Of a stretch of 64,000 nt of DNA, positions 1 to 7,514 are shown piece by piece. How positions within the stretch are numbered: position 1 is the first letter of the stretch; every line of letters begins with the position of its first letter. The DNA is from Pigmentiphaga sp. NML030171 (GTDB lineage: Bacteria; Pseudomonadota; Gammaproteobacteria; Burkholderiales; Burkholderiaceae_B), in the NCBI RefSeq assembly GCF_002188635.1, contig NZ_NINX01000033.1, forward strand, positions 1 to 64,000, in the 5' to 3' direction. The position numbers and the translations under genes were made by a program. The notes under the pieces were generated by a model, which saw only the letters and a list, made by a program, of their open reading frames with translations, did no database searches and was not told the DNA's origin.

Positions 1-127
1 CCTACTTGAAGGACGTGCTCACGCGGCTGACAACGCAGAGGAACAATCGGATCGCCGAACTGCTGCCACATCGGTGGACACCGGCCACCTGATTGCCGTC
101 GTCAAGGCGTGATTACCGGCCGCTTAC
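1..127 (+). mobile_element. right end of an IS66-family insertion sequence
   Basis: Only the last 127 bases of the element are in the window. They carry the end of a TnpC-type transposase and finish in CGCTTAC, the reverse complement of the GTAAGCG that begins IS66-family terminal inverted repeats. Base 128 onward is hipA coding sequence, so the insertion point is at 127/128. IS66 elements normally duplicate 8 bp, which predicts 128-135 (AGTCGGGC) as the target repeat; the other copy is outside the window. The boundary is read from sequence; the family call rests on recognition of the transposase end and terminus. Confidence 0.8.
3..92 (+). CDS. IS66-family transposase (TnpC), C-terminal fragment
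   Basis: Reading from base 3, the frame gives the last 29 residues of an IS66 transposase, including the family-typical ending NNRIAELLPHRW, and stops at TGA 90-92. TnpC is the DDE transposase of IS66 elements, normally about 500 residues; the rest lies left of the window, so whether the copy is intact cannot be judged. It is transcribed toward the hipA remnant it interrupts. Too short for any domain to be seen beyond the conserved tail. Confidence 0.75.
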   Translation, partial: YLKDVLTRLTTQRNNRIAELLPHRWTPAT

Positions 128-500
128 AGTCGGGCTCCTGGGCAGCGGCGTCGCTTGCCTGAACGAAGCGCAACGCGCCCATGGCGCGCTCACCAATGAA
201 GGCCAGCCGGTCCAGCGGCCCGGGATGGCGCAAGCCGTGTTGACGGAACAAGCGATCCATCAGCAGCAAACCCCAGCCGTCCGGCAGACTGTCGGCGATC
301 AGGCCCGGAAGGCGATGCAAATGGGTCGGAAAACTACCGTAGGCATCCGCACGCAGCTTGAGGTGCAAGGGCGACAGTTCCAAGCCCTGAGACAGAGCTT
401 CGGGAGAATATTCGAAGAGCAGGGATTGACCGTCATCGGCTAAGCGTCCCAACGGCCAGTCTTCTCCCCAGCCGCAATAATGCACGGTAAGCAGCTTCAT
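102..500 (-). pseudogene. hipA: hipA-like kinase gene, truncated by IS66
   Basis: HipA proteins are Ser/Thr kinases of about 420-440 residues that act as toxins in type II toxin-antitoxin pairs. Here the ATG at 500 overlaps the stop of the hipB-like gene by 4 bp (ATGA), and the first 124 or so residues look like the HipA N-terminal subdomain (for example LPGLIADSLPDGWGLLLMDR and a following GERAMGAL stretch). At base 128 the frame enters the IS66 end, picks up about eight foreign residues and stops at 102. The whole kinase core (ATP loop, catalytic Asp) is missing on this side, so no kinase activity is expected. The family call comes from motif recognition and the hipB context. Confidence 0.75.
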
Positions 501-808
501 GATGTTCTCTTACGCGGCGCACGCTGGCGGCGGCTGACAAGGTCCACCTGCTCCATCTGGGCGATGGATTGCCGTTTGAGCACGAAGAGATCGTCCAGCG
601 CCTCCAGCAAGCCAAGTGCCTGCGCAACGCGGACCAGCGTTTCCAGCGAGCACTGGCCGTCGCTTTCGAGTTTGCGCAACGCCCCCAGCGACAACCCGGC
701 CATTTGCGCCAGTTCACGCTGCGTGAGCGATTGGGCAAGCCGCTGCTCGCGCAGACGAACACCCAGCGCGTGCAGAATCTCAGCGGAAGTCGAGAGATGA
801 AAAGTCAC
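497..808 (-). CDS. hipB: HipB-like XRE-family antitoxin/repressor
   Basis: This 103-residue protein has a Cro/cI-type helix-turn-helix at about residues 14-68 (REQRLAQSLTQRELAQMAG, then LSLGALRKLE). Position directly upstream of a hipA remnant with a 4-bp overlap indicates the antitoxin and DNA-binding autorepressor of a HipBA pair. The start is a GTG at 808, chosen because a good AAGGG ribosome site lies about 8 bases upstream and no ATG is available. With the kinase destroyed by IS66, this repressor is now an orphan that may still bind its operator. A -10/-35 pair and a 34-bp palindrome lie upstream. Confidence 0.75.
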   Translation of the reverse strand: MTFHLSTSAEILHALGVRLREQRLAQSLTQRELAQMAGLSLGALRKLESDGQCSLETLVRVAQALGLLEALDDLFVLKRQSIAQMEQVDLVSRRQRAPRKRTS

Positions 809-847
809 TTTTATGACCCTTATCGCGAAAAAAATTGCGTAAGAACC

Positions 848-875
848 ATTTTAGTGGACTTTAATTATTCGTGAA
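848..875 (-). promoter_or_regulatory. candidate sigma-70 promoter of hipB
   Basis: On the minus strand, TTCACG (870-875) and TAAAAT (848-853) are separated by 16 bases, matching 4/6 and 5/6 of the consensus, about 40 bases before the GTG start at 808. The surrounding DNA is AT-rich compared with the flanking genes. Prediction only. Confidence 0.4.
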
Positions 876-918
876 AGCAGATGGCTGCGATAGCTGCCGC
901 GAGCGATCATGCGGTGAC

Positions 919-952
919 CATCGTAACGCTACGATAACGTAGCGTTACGATG
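919..952. repeat. 34-bp perfect palindrome between the defence operon and hipB
   Basis: Two perfect 15-base arms (CATCGTAACGCTACG at 919-933 and its reverse complement at 938-952) flank a 4-base centre ATAA. It lies 73 bases beyond the stop of the DUF262 gene and upstream of the hipB promoter. No T-run follows on the minus strand, so it is not a classical intrinsic terminator. An operator for HipB or a transcript-end hairpin are both possible. The rest of the 809-1024 gap shows nothing else recognisable. Confidence 0.8.
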
Positions 953-1024
953 TTACGGTGCAGGCTCCTGTCCAGCCGCCGGCGCCTCCAGCAGTACTTG
1001 TGGCAACAAGGTGGCGCTGACAGT

Positions 1025-2740
1025 TCAAGCGACCGCATGGATGAAAGCATTCAGTGCCGCCGCGATGCGTTTACGGCGCTCTTGCAAGAACGCCTTGTAG
1101 TGATCCAGTGCCAGCAGTTCCTCCTCCACCGGGATGCACTGTGCTGCGAATGGTGCTGCACCGTGCTGTGCCACCAGCGGCAACAGGTAGGTCACAGGCG
1201 CTTTGTCGCTGATCGCACGATTGGTTTTGCCGCCGATGAAAGCCAGGTTGGCGATGTCGTCGGCCTCGCGAGGGGTGTAGCTGCCGCGCAGCAATGCCTT
1301 GGGGAAAATGTGATGAAACTGCAAGCGGTGCTGACTGCCCGAGTGGTCCAGAGCAATGGCAAGGTGGCTGCGCCAATCCTTGGCACCTGCCGCACGAAAC
1401 GCCAGGAACATGGTCTTGAACAGCGCACTGCGCTGGTTGCGCCCCTCCAGCTCTTCCGGCGTGATCTCAAGGTGGCCGAACTGCAGACGCAGCCGGTCGA
1501 TCAGTTCATTGACGCCGCCGCCATTGCGGATGATCGCCAAATCCTGATCCAGAATGGTCTCACTGGAACCCCGCGAGAAACGGCCTTTGGCATTGGCGGC
1601 CAAGGCCCAGTAGCGCAGTTGGCGGGCCTCATCGTTGCTCAGCGCATAGTTGCGGCTATGCCCGAAATACGCCAGCACCACCAGCAGGAAAGGCGACGAC
1701 AACAGTGCCGGGCTATCGATGCCAAGATTGCTGCGCAGGAAGTTGAGCGCGAATTCCATGCCATCGCAGGCTTCTTTCCATGCCTTCTGCAGCTTCTCCA
1801 CATTCAGGCTACCCACGATCTGGAAACGTGATTGACCGGTGGCAAACGCCATCAGATTCTTCAAGTGCAAACCGAGATCAAGGTCAAAGCCCGTCTTGGC
1901 GCATGCCTTCTGGAAATCCTGGAACGTCTGCAGCGAGTGCCGCCATTTGGCGGTGATCTGAGCCAGAGCCAAGTCCGAACTGCGCAGCTTGGCTCCCAGT
2001 GAATTGACCCGGACGAAGATTTCCGTGACTTCATCGTAGGAAAGCGTGCGTTCCAGCACGTCCATCCGATAAACGTACTTGCGGATGCCACGTAGCCGGG
2101 CCAGGCGCTGGCTGTACTTCTCGTACCGCGGATCATCAAAACCACTGATACCGGCACGTTTGAGGAACGGCGCATCGTTGTCGGTCTTGAACACTTCCGA
2201 CACTTTCACCCAATGCGGCAACTGCTCCAGCTTCCTCGTGGCCACCACGAAAGTCATCTTGTTGAAGCGCTTGAGCAGTTCGTCCTCGGTCGAGTCCGTC
2301 TCATCGCCAATCAGTTCGCTATCGTCGTCGGCATCGTCCTCGTCGTCGCCGTTCTCTTCCACTTCGGTCACGACCGCCAACTGGTCGGGATGCTCCAAGT
2401 TGAACAGCAAGTCGATAGGCCGACGACGGCCGCGCACCGATACTGGCTCGCCGCGAATAACGGCAGAGAGCGATGTCAGACGCTGCTGACCATCCAGCAG
2501 AAGCCGCGTGCTCTGGTAAGGATTCGTGCTCTGGCTGACCGCGAAATCCTGCAGCGGCACAGCTTCATCCGTTTCCCAAAGCAGGATTGCGCCGGATGGG
2601 TAGCCGCGATACAGCGAATCCAGCAGATCACGCACTCGCGTGGAGCGCCACACATACTGGCGCTGCATCTCCGGCAAGCGCAGTTCGCCCCGCTCGATCA
2701 TTGATACCAGTTCTTCAACGCTTGCTTCGGCCTTGGCCAT
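1025..2740 (-). CDS. GmrSD-like DUF262/DUF1524 restriction protein
   Basis: This 571-residue protein has an N-terminal DUF262 domain with the diagnostic DGQQRL motif at 83-88 and a C-terminal HNH-like (DUF1524-type) region with HHIFPKAL at about 476-483, followed by an asparagine near 507. The combination is that of GmrS-GmrD single-chain type IV restriction enzymes, which use nucleotide-dependent DUF262 and an HNH nuclease against modified phage DNA; the substrate here is unknown. Start: ATG 2740 has a GAAGGA ribosome site in the 13-bp gap after the HNH gene; a GTG at 2761 would add seven residues and overlap that gene. An acidic stretch (about 135-155, rich in Asp/Glu) sits between the two halves. 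Last gene of the minus-strand defence array. Confidence 0.85.
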   Translation of the reverse strand: MAKAEASVEELVSMIERGELRLPEMQRQYVWRSTRVRDLLDSLYRGYPSGAILLWETDEAVPLQDFAVSQSTNPYQSTRLLLDGQQRLTSLSAVIRGEPVSVRGRRRPIDLLFNLEHPDQLAVVTEVEENGDDEDDADDDSELIGDETDSTEDELLKRFNKMTFVVATRKLEQLPHWVKVSEVFKTDNDAPFLKRAGISGFDDPRYEKYSQRLARLRGIRKYVYRMDVLERTLSYDEVTEIFVRVNSLGAKLRSSDLALAQITAKWRHSLQTFQDFQKACAKTGFDLDLGLHLKNLMAFATGQSRFQIVGSLNVEKLQKAWKEACDGMEFALNFLRSNLGIDSPALLSSPFLLVVLAYFGHSRNYALSNDEARQLRYWALAANAKGRFSRGSSETILDQDLAIIRNGGGVNELIDRLRLQFGHLEITPEELEGRNQRSALFKTMFLAFRAAGAKDWRSHLAIALDHSGSQHRLQFHHIFPKALLRGSYTPREADDIANLAFIGGKTNRAISDKAPVTYLLPLVAQHGAAPFAAQCIPVEEELLALDHYKAFLQERRKRIAAALNAFIHAVA

Positions 2741-2753
2741 GTTTTTCCTTCGA

Positions 2754-3521
2754 TCAGGCACCGAGCAGGAAGCGCTCGCGGTGCCACTGCAAATAATGTC
2801 GGTGCTCGCTGGCCAGCCAGCGCAACCTCATTCCCGAATGAATGCCAAGCCCAGGCAGATCGCTTTGGGACAGGCGGGTGCTGGTCAGCAGATGCCCGGC
2901 ATCGTCGAAGCTGATCAGAAAGCGATCGAACAGCGCATCGAGATTGGCCACCAGCAGAAAGCCGTTGAAGGCATCCAGCCGCTCGGCATCGTCGGCACAC
3001 TCGGCCCAGGGTTTGGCATGGCTGGCACGCAGGGCTTCAGTCACCGCGACGCCAGTCACTGCGCACGCACCACCCCAGTAGTCCAGCAGTGCGTCGCGGT
3101 AACGCTCCTGCCCCAAGCGCTGGCGCACCAAACGCTCGACTTCCGTGCCCCGGGCTTCGGCAGACATCGTCTCAACAGCTTGCGCCACGGCCACGTGGTA
3201 GTCGCGCACTGCCTGATTCGGCAACGCCTGCGACAGGCTGGCCGCGCGGCGCAACAGGGCTGCCAGATCGGCCAGGGTGGGTACGCGAAATACGTCATCA
3301 GCTCCGGCCCAAAGCTGGAAGCTGCGCAACAACTCCGGCAGCAGCGCGGGCGTGGCAGGTTGAAAGCGCACCTCGAAGCCTCCGGCCAATGCTGTCACTG
3401 CCGCCTGGCTTCGATGACGAGCCGAAGCCAGTATGACCGCATCGCCAGCGGATGACAGCACGTGCTCGAAGCCGTTGTCGTGGCCGGCTTTTTCGATGAT
3501 GGTGCGTTGCAGAGGATTCAT
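2754..3521 (-). CDS. HNH endonuclease
   Basis: A 255-residue protein whose C-terminal half is an HNH nuclease domain: YRDALLDYWGGACAVTG (about 141-157), then ASHAKPW with the metal-binding His 168, and NLDALFDR around 193-200. The N-terminal 120 residues have no family I recognise. The start was set at ATG 3521 because it overlaps the TGA of the upstream RNA ligase gene as ATGA; the frame is open further upstream, but only through that gene. HNH proteins of this group are predicted DNA nucleases found in restriction and phage-defence loci. Context suggests it is co-translated with the ligase upstream and DUF262 protein downstream. Confidence 0.8.
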   Translation of the reverse strand: MNPLQRTIIEKAGHDNGFEHVLSSAGDAVILASARHRSQAAVTALAGGFEVRFQPATPALLPELLRSFQLWAGADDVFRVPTLADLAALLRRAASLSQALPNQAVRDYHVAVAQAVETMSAEARGTEVERLVRQRLGQERYRDALLDYWGGACAVTGVAVTEALRASHAKPWAECADDAERLDAFNGFLLVANLDALFDRFLISFDDAGHLLTSTRLSQSDLPGLGIHSGMRLRWLASEHRHYLQWHRERFLLGA

Positions 3522-4231
3522 GTCCGCGTCCAATCCACCCGGTTCCACTCGATGGCGCGCTTGCGCCAATGGGTGTCGATCGCTTGAGCGAAATCCGGGC
3601 GCACCAACTTGGCACGCGCCTCGCACCAGTCGGGCGATTCGCGCCGTACCACCACACCTTCCAGCGGCAGACCGGCGCGGTAGCGGCTGGGGGTTTCCAT
3701 GACCAACTGCTTTAGCGCCGCCAGGTTGGTGCGGCCACTCGATACCCGCGGCACGGTGAACAATCCGGCTTCCGAGGCCAGCGCGTTGCGCCGGGAGGTG
3801 CTCCAAAAACGCCTCTTGCTGCGGTCATAGACATCGAACAACAGAAACCAGTCGGGCAACGTGTCGTAATCCAGTGAATGGCGTGCAGCGCACCATTCGC
3901 CAAACAGCATCAACTCAGGACGCAGCACGGCAAGCAAGCTGGATTCGTGTTGTGCCAGCCAGGCGGGTAAACGCGCAAACTGACCAACATAGGGCTTGCC
4001 CAGATACTGGCCACGATTCTGAGCAAGCACGGTGCCGTCGGGTGATAGAGACAGGCCGAGATTCGCACCGTCGAGCTTCTCCTCCACGACCACATCGCCG
4101 GACAACAGCGCCTGCGCTTCGGTGGGCGACAACACCTTGTCGTCGCGTGGCATGCCGTCTTTGGCCAGCCACGCGAGGTGCGGAGTGGTAGGGAAGCGGA
4201 AGAAGTCGGTCAATGCATGATCCTCATTCAA
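3518..4231 (-). CDS. RNA ligase family protein (nucleotidyltransferase)
   Basis: A 237-residue ATP-dependent ligase of the RNA_ligase family. Seen motifs: motif I EEKLDGAN with the adenylated lysine at residue 52, motif III region LFGEWCAARHS (109-119) followed by LLFDVYD, motif IV EGVVVR (191-196) and motif V KLVRPDF (208-214). Such enzymes seal RNA nicks through a lysine-AMP intermediate. There is no C-terminal kinase or phosphatase domain, so it would need suitable ends made by another enzyme. The start is TTG 4231, overlapping the TGA of the PIN gene by four bases; the nearby ATG is out of frame. An RNA ligase beside a PIN RNase suggests a repair or immunity role, which is inference. Confidence 0.8.
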   Translation of the reverse strand: MNEDHALTDFFRFPTTPHLAWLAKDGMPRDDKVLSPTEAQALLSGDVVVEEKLDGANLGLSLSPDGTVLAQNRGQYLGKPYVGQFARLPAWLAQHESSLLAVLRPELMLFGEWCAARHSLDYDTLPDWFLLFDVYDRSKRRFWSTSRRNALASEAGLFTVPRVSSGRTNLAALKQLVMETPSRYRAGLPLEGVVVRRESPDWCEARAKLVRPDFAQAIDTHWRKRAIEWNRVDWTRT

Positions 4232-4755
4232 CGAGCCTGCTTCTCAGCATGTTTCTGTCGTGACCAACTTTCAATGATGGGCTCCAACAAGACGTTGTTC
4301 GCCAGCAGATCAGTCTCCCAATCATGCCAATCGGTGTCCCCTGCAAAAGCAACACAGCCCTCGCCGTACTCCCTGTGTGAGTCCAACGCAGCGGCGACCA
4401 TTTTCTTATCTGCGTCATCGTGGATGACAGCCAATAATGGCGGCTGCAATATCCCGTACCCATACTCGTCATAGGCGACATCAACGTTATCGACGGCTGC
4501 TGTGCTCCATTTGTGCATGACAACTTGGATACCAAAATCATTGAACCCCAGCTTATTGGTGTACTCGTTATAGATTTCACCCGCCAGATCCAGTACAAGC
4601 CGGGATTCGCTTTTCTGAAAAACGTCCAGCCACTGCCACACCTTTTGGCGCTCTGTCGGATCATCTGGCGTGGCATCAATATCCTTCGGGTGAGTTGGGT
4701 CAGCAGCACTGGCAGCAATCAAAACATTGGTATCCACGACATAACGCGCCCTCAT
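4228..4755 (-). CDS. PIN-domain protein (predicted RNase)
   Basis: This 175-residue protein opens with VVDTNVLIAA (Asp 8), followed by Glu 60/64 in LAGEIYNEY, Asp 114-116 in HDDADKKMVAAA and Asp 140/142 in FAGDTDWHDWE. The order and spacing of these acidic residues fit the metal-binding tetrad of PIN ribonucleases. The start ATG 4755 overlaps the end of the DUF3696 ATPase gene (ATGA), and its stop overlaps the RNA ligase start, so the three proteins are probably made together. It does not look like a VapC toxin with its own small antitoxin; the ATPase is the more likely control partner. Substrate unknown. Confidence 0.75.
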   Translation of the reverse strand: MRARYVVDTNVLIAASAADPTHPKDIDATPDDPTERQKVWQWLDVFQKSESRLVLDLAGEIYNEYTNKLGFNDFGIQVVMHKWSTAAVDNVDVAYDEYGYGILQPPLLAVIHDDADKKMVAAALDSHREYGEGCVAFAGDTDWHDWETDLLANNVLLEPIIESWSRQKHAEKQAR

Positions 4756-6077
4756 GGCTGACTCCGCTTCTGGCGCTCGAACATCAAGCGTGCCTGTTCT
4801 CGGGTCTCACCCAGCGCATCCCCAAAGAAACCCTCAGGCCAGTTCTTCAATCGGCCGAAATCATCCATTTCCAGGGTTCTCAATCGCGCGGCCTTGCCAT
4901 CACGTTCAACGAAATACATGGCGGCGTCAGCAACGGACACTTCTTCGCGGGCAATCAAGGTCTGCATGCGGCGGAACAAATGTTCTGAATGCGTCTCGAC
5001 GATGAACTGAACGTTGCGCTCCTTGCTAACCTTGGCCAGCAATTCAGCCAGCTTGCTCTGTGCCAGAGGGTGTAGATGGCTTTCCGGCTCTTCGACGATC
5101 ACGATATGGCCGGGCTGTGCGAACAGGGCGGCCACAATGACAGGAAGCACCTGCGACACTCCAACTCCAACGTCTTTGAGGTTACTGGCCTGGCCATCGG
5201 TTTCCACCAGCAACTCATGACGCGCTGAACTGCCAAGGGCTCGGATGGAAAGACCGTGCGCCAGATTCATCTCCTTCAGCCAATGAACCGTTTGCTCAAA
5301 GAGATAGGCTTCCGCTGGCAAGGCTTGACTACGCCTCTTGGCTTGCTGGCACGCCACACCGCTGGCAATCAACGCATCCACGGCTTTGGCGCCATCGTCG
5401 CCGATATGGGCAGGCATACGCCCTGCCCATACATAGTCACGCTGGGCCAAGCGGCGCACGGGGCCAAGGTAGATGATGCGGCCCAACTCGTCCAGCAACG
5501 CCGGACCAACCGGCCGAATCACCTCCCCCTGCACACCCAGTTTGTTGAGCGTAGAGGGTGAAAATGCAAACGAACGCTGCGGCCGAAAATCCGCGCTTTG
5601 CCCCAAAGGTTTGATTTGATTGCCCAGCGTGAGGCGATAAATCCCGGGTTTCCGGCGTTGGACGCTGAAGCCTTGACCGTCTTTGCCCAAACGCAGGAAC
5701 TCCAGTTCAGCGCTGCCGGACTGGCCTTTACGGTAGCGTGCCGAGAAAATCGTCGATTCAGCGGCATTTCCTGCTTCGCTCCAGCGAAACTCGATACCTA
5801 CTTGATTGGACGCCGTGCTTTCTGTTGCTGCACCATGGCGACACAACACATCCTTGAACTGGCCGAGTGTGACGGAGTCGCTGGTATCGGGGTTACCTAG
5901 ATTGAGATCTAGATTCGGATCATCGCCTTTGACGGTCTGACGGATGAGCAGCAGGCTTTGGATCAGACTGGACTTACCCGATGAATTGGCACCCAGCAGC
6001 AGAGTGATAGGGGCGAGTCGCACAGGCCCCGTGGTGCGCCAGATCTTGAAGTTCTCCAGTTTGAGATGAGTAAGCAT
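4752..6077 (-). CDS. AAA/ABC-type ATPase with DUF3696 C-terminus
   Basis: A 441-residue P-loop ATPase of the OLD/RecF-like group. Walker A GANSSGKSS is at 29-37 after the typical start LENFKIW; Walker B is in IVEEPESHLHP in the last third, with the downstream FIVETHSEHL switch motif. The C-terminal MDDFGRLKNWPEGFFGD stretch is the DUF3696 signature. Such ATPases act as sensors or clamps that control an attached or partner nuclease; no Toprim nuclease is fused here, and the overlapping PIN gene is the likely partner. The gap to the Argonaute gene is 15 bp. Base composition is intermediate between the AT-rich pAgo genes and the GC-rich helicase genes. Confidence 0.85.
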   Translation of the reverse strand: MLTHLKLENFKIWRTTGPVRLAPITLLLGANSSGKSSLIQSLLLIRQTVKGDDPNLDLNLGNPDTSDSVTLGQFKDVLCRHGAATESTASNQVGIEFRWSEAGNAAESTIFSARYRKGQSGSAELEFLRLGKDGQGFSVQRRKPGIYRLTLGNQIKPLGQSADFRPQRSFAFSPSTLNKLGVQGEVIRPVGPALLDELGRIIYLGPVRRLAQRDYVWAGRMPAHIGDDGAKAVDALIASGVACQQAKRRSQALPAEAYLFEQTVHWLKEMNLAHGLSIRALGSSARHELLVETDGQASNLKDVGVGVSQVLPVIVAALFAQPGHIVIVEEPESHLHPLAQSKLAELLAKVSKERNVQFIVETHSEHLFRRMQTLIAREEVSVADAAMYFVERDGKAARLRTLEMDDFGRLKNWPEGFFGDALGETREQARLMFERQKRSQP

Positions 6078-6092
6078 GTTCTGTCCCGCAGA

Positions 6093-7514
6093 TTACATGT
6101 AGTAGCCATAGCGAATTTGTGGTCGATCATGTTCATCCAAATACTTCATGATCTCCCCCACTTTTCTGGCGCAACTAAGCGTGATGGGGTACTTTCCATC
6201 AAGCTGGGTGTTGTTCCAGTTCATTTTTGTCAAACCTAAAATTTCTCTCGCCAGAAAAGCAGGACTTTGTTCTGACTTCACAACCCGAAGCTCAAGCGGC
6301 TGGGGAATGTACATTCCGGGATAGGTTTTGTAGTACCAAATGGAGCCCCGGGTGTAGAGCAACTGACGTTGCTCGTCCAGCACAAGGGATGTACCGCGAT
6401 AAGGTGGATATCCGCCACTTCGGAAAAGACGGAGGCGTGAGTCCATGACGGTCACGAAGTCAACGGTGTCTATACGCAGATCAGAAGCTGCGGCCATAAA
6501 TCCAGACATTTCAGGCTCAGAGAAATTGGATGTTTTATGCACCACCACTCGCCCCGGATATGTTCGCATTGCGTTGCGGTATTCTTCCAAGGCTGTCTTG
6601 AAAAGCGCGTAGGATTGTTCCCCTGATAATCGTGGAACGCGATCATCCTTTTCCATGTGAACCGGAGTGCCGCGCAGAATGAGGCCATTACCCAATTCAT
6701 CGAAAACTTGAGCCAGGCTGGTATTAAGGGTTTTTTTGTCCTTGCTGCGATAAAAGGCAATACCCAGCGCACATGAGAGTGTGTTTCCTTCCGCTTTCTC
6801 CAATCGCCAAGGATTGGTTGCCCCTGCTTTGTAGTACAGGGCAGTCGCCAGATTCCAAGCTTTGGTTGCGTCATCTTGCTGACCTTTACCACCGGAAGTT
6901 AACGAGTCTGCCCGCAATAATTGAAGCGGCTTCCCCAAGTGCATGGCTTTTGCTTTCAACGCCCGTCGGAAATTGAGTTCAGATTGAACCTCGACGCTCT
7001 CCTCCAATTTTTCTTCGCCCTCAACCGGGGATTCCTTGCTGACGGCATCGAATATAGATTTCGATAGCACGCAAACAATCACGTCAACAGGTCGGTTTTG
7101 TGCGAGAAATTTTATTTCCTCATAGTAGAGATTGATGGCCTCTTCTATGCGCTGCGAGCGATTTTCTATTTTGGTAATTTTTTCAATATCCGACTGCCTG
7201 AGCTGTCGCCCCAAGTCTTGGTTGAATGCCAGTTCGGCATGAAATCCCGTTTCTTCGTTGAACCCGCAAAAATTCGGGAAAAGATTGCCTTGGTGATCCT
7301 TCCCGGCTCCTTGGATGGGAGTTTTCATCCTATCAAGCAAACTTGACAGGTCTTCAAGGTCTTTGTTCGTTCCTATGGCTCCAAGCAGGATACGAGTACG
7401 GCGAGTGAGTGAATTTTTGTCATACACCCCATAGGCCGCTATTCCGCGCCGTGGGCAGATGTGAGTACCGTTAAAAAATTCGAGCCTTGGCTCATTGACG
7501 TGTACTAATTTCAT
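6093..7514 (-). CDS. short prokaryotic Argonaute (MID-PIWI)
   Basis: A 473-residue protein, the length expected of short pAgos, which hold only MID and PIWI domains. Recognised features are the MID/PIWI junction ALYYKAGATNPWRL (about 225-238), the PIWI C-terminal helix region LTKMNWNNTQLDGKYPITL (428-446) and the buried tail RYGYYM at the extreme end, as in other Argonautes. Where an active PIWI has its first catalytic Asp (Gly-x-Asp), this protein has GIAF (251-254), so slicing is not expected, as is usual for short pAgos. They act as guide-loaded sensors of invader nucleic acid that switch on the APAZ partner. The ATG overlaps the stop of the SMEK-APAZ gene (TGATG), implying coupled translation. 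The DNA is markedly AT-richer than flanking genes. Confidence 0.88.
   Translation of the reverse strand: MKLVHVNEPRLEFFNGTHICPRRGIAAYGVYDKNSLTRRTRILLGAIGTNKDLEDLSSLLDRMKTPIQGAGKDHQGNLFPNFCGFNEETGFHAELAFNQDLGRQLRQSDIEKITKIENRSQRIEEAINLYYEEIKFLAQNRPVDVIVCVLSKSIFDAVSKESPVEGEEKLEESVEVQSELNFRRALKAKAMHLGKPLQLLRADSLTSGGKGQQDDATKAWNLATALYYKAGATNPWRLEKAEGNTLSCALGIAFYRSKDKKTLNTSLAQVFDELGNGLILRGTPVHMEKDDRVPRLSGEQSYALFKTALEEYRNAMRTYPGRVVVHKTSNFSEPEMSGFMAAASDLRIDTVDFVTVMDSRLRLFRSGGYPPYRGTSLVLDEQRQLLYTRGSIWYYKTYPGMYIPQPLELRVVKSEQSPAFLAREILGLTKMNWNNTQLDGKYPITLSCARKVGEIMKYLDEHDRPQIRYGYYM

Noticed and set aside
4228-4755. VapC toxin of a VapBC pair
   Set aside because: No small antitoxin frame is adjacent; it is coupled to a large ATPase instead, and is longer than usual VapC (about 130 residues).
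6093-7514. Catalytically active long Argonaute
   Set aside because: Only 473 residues, no N or PAZ domain, and the first catalytic position is GIAF rather than Gly-x-Asp.
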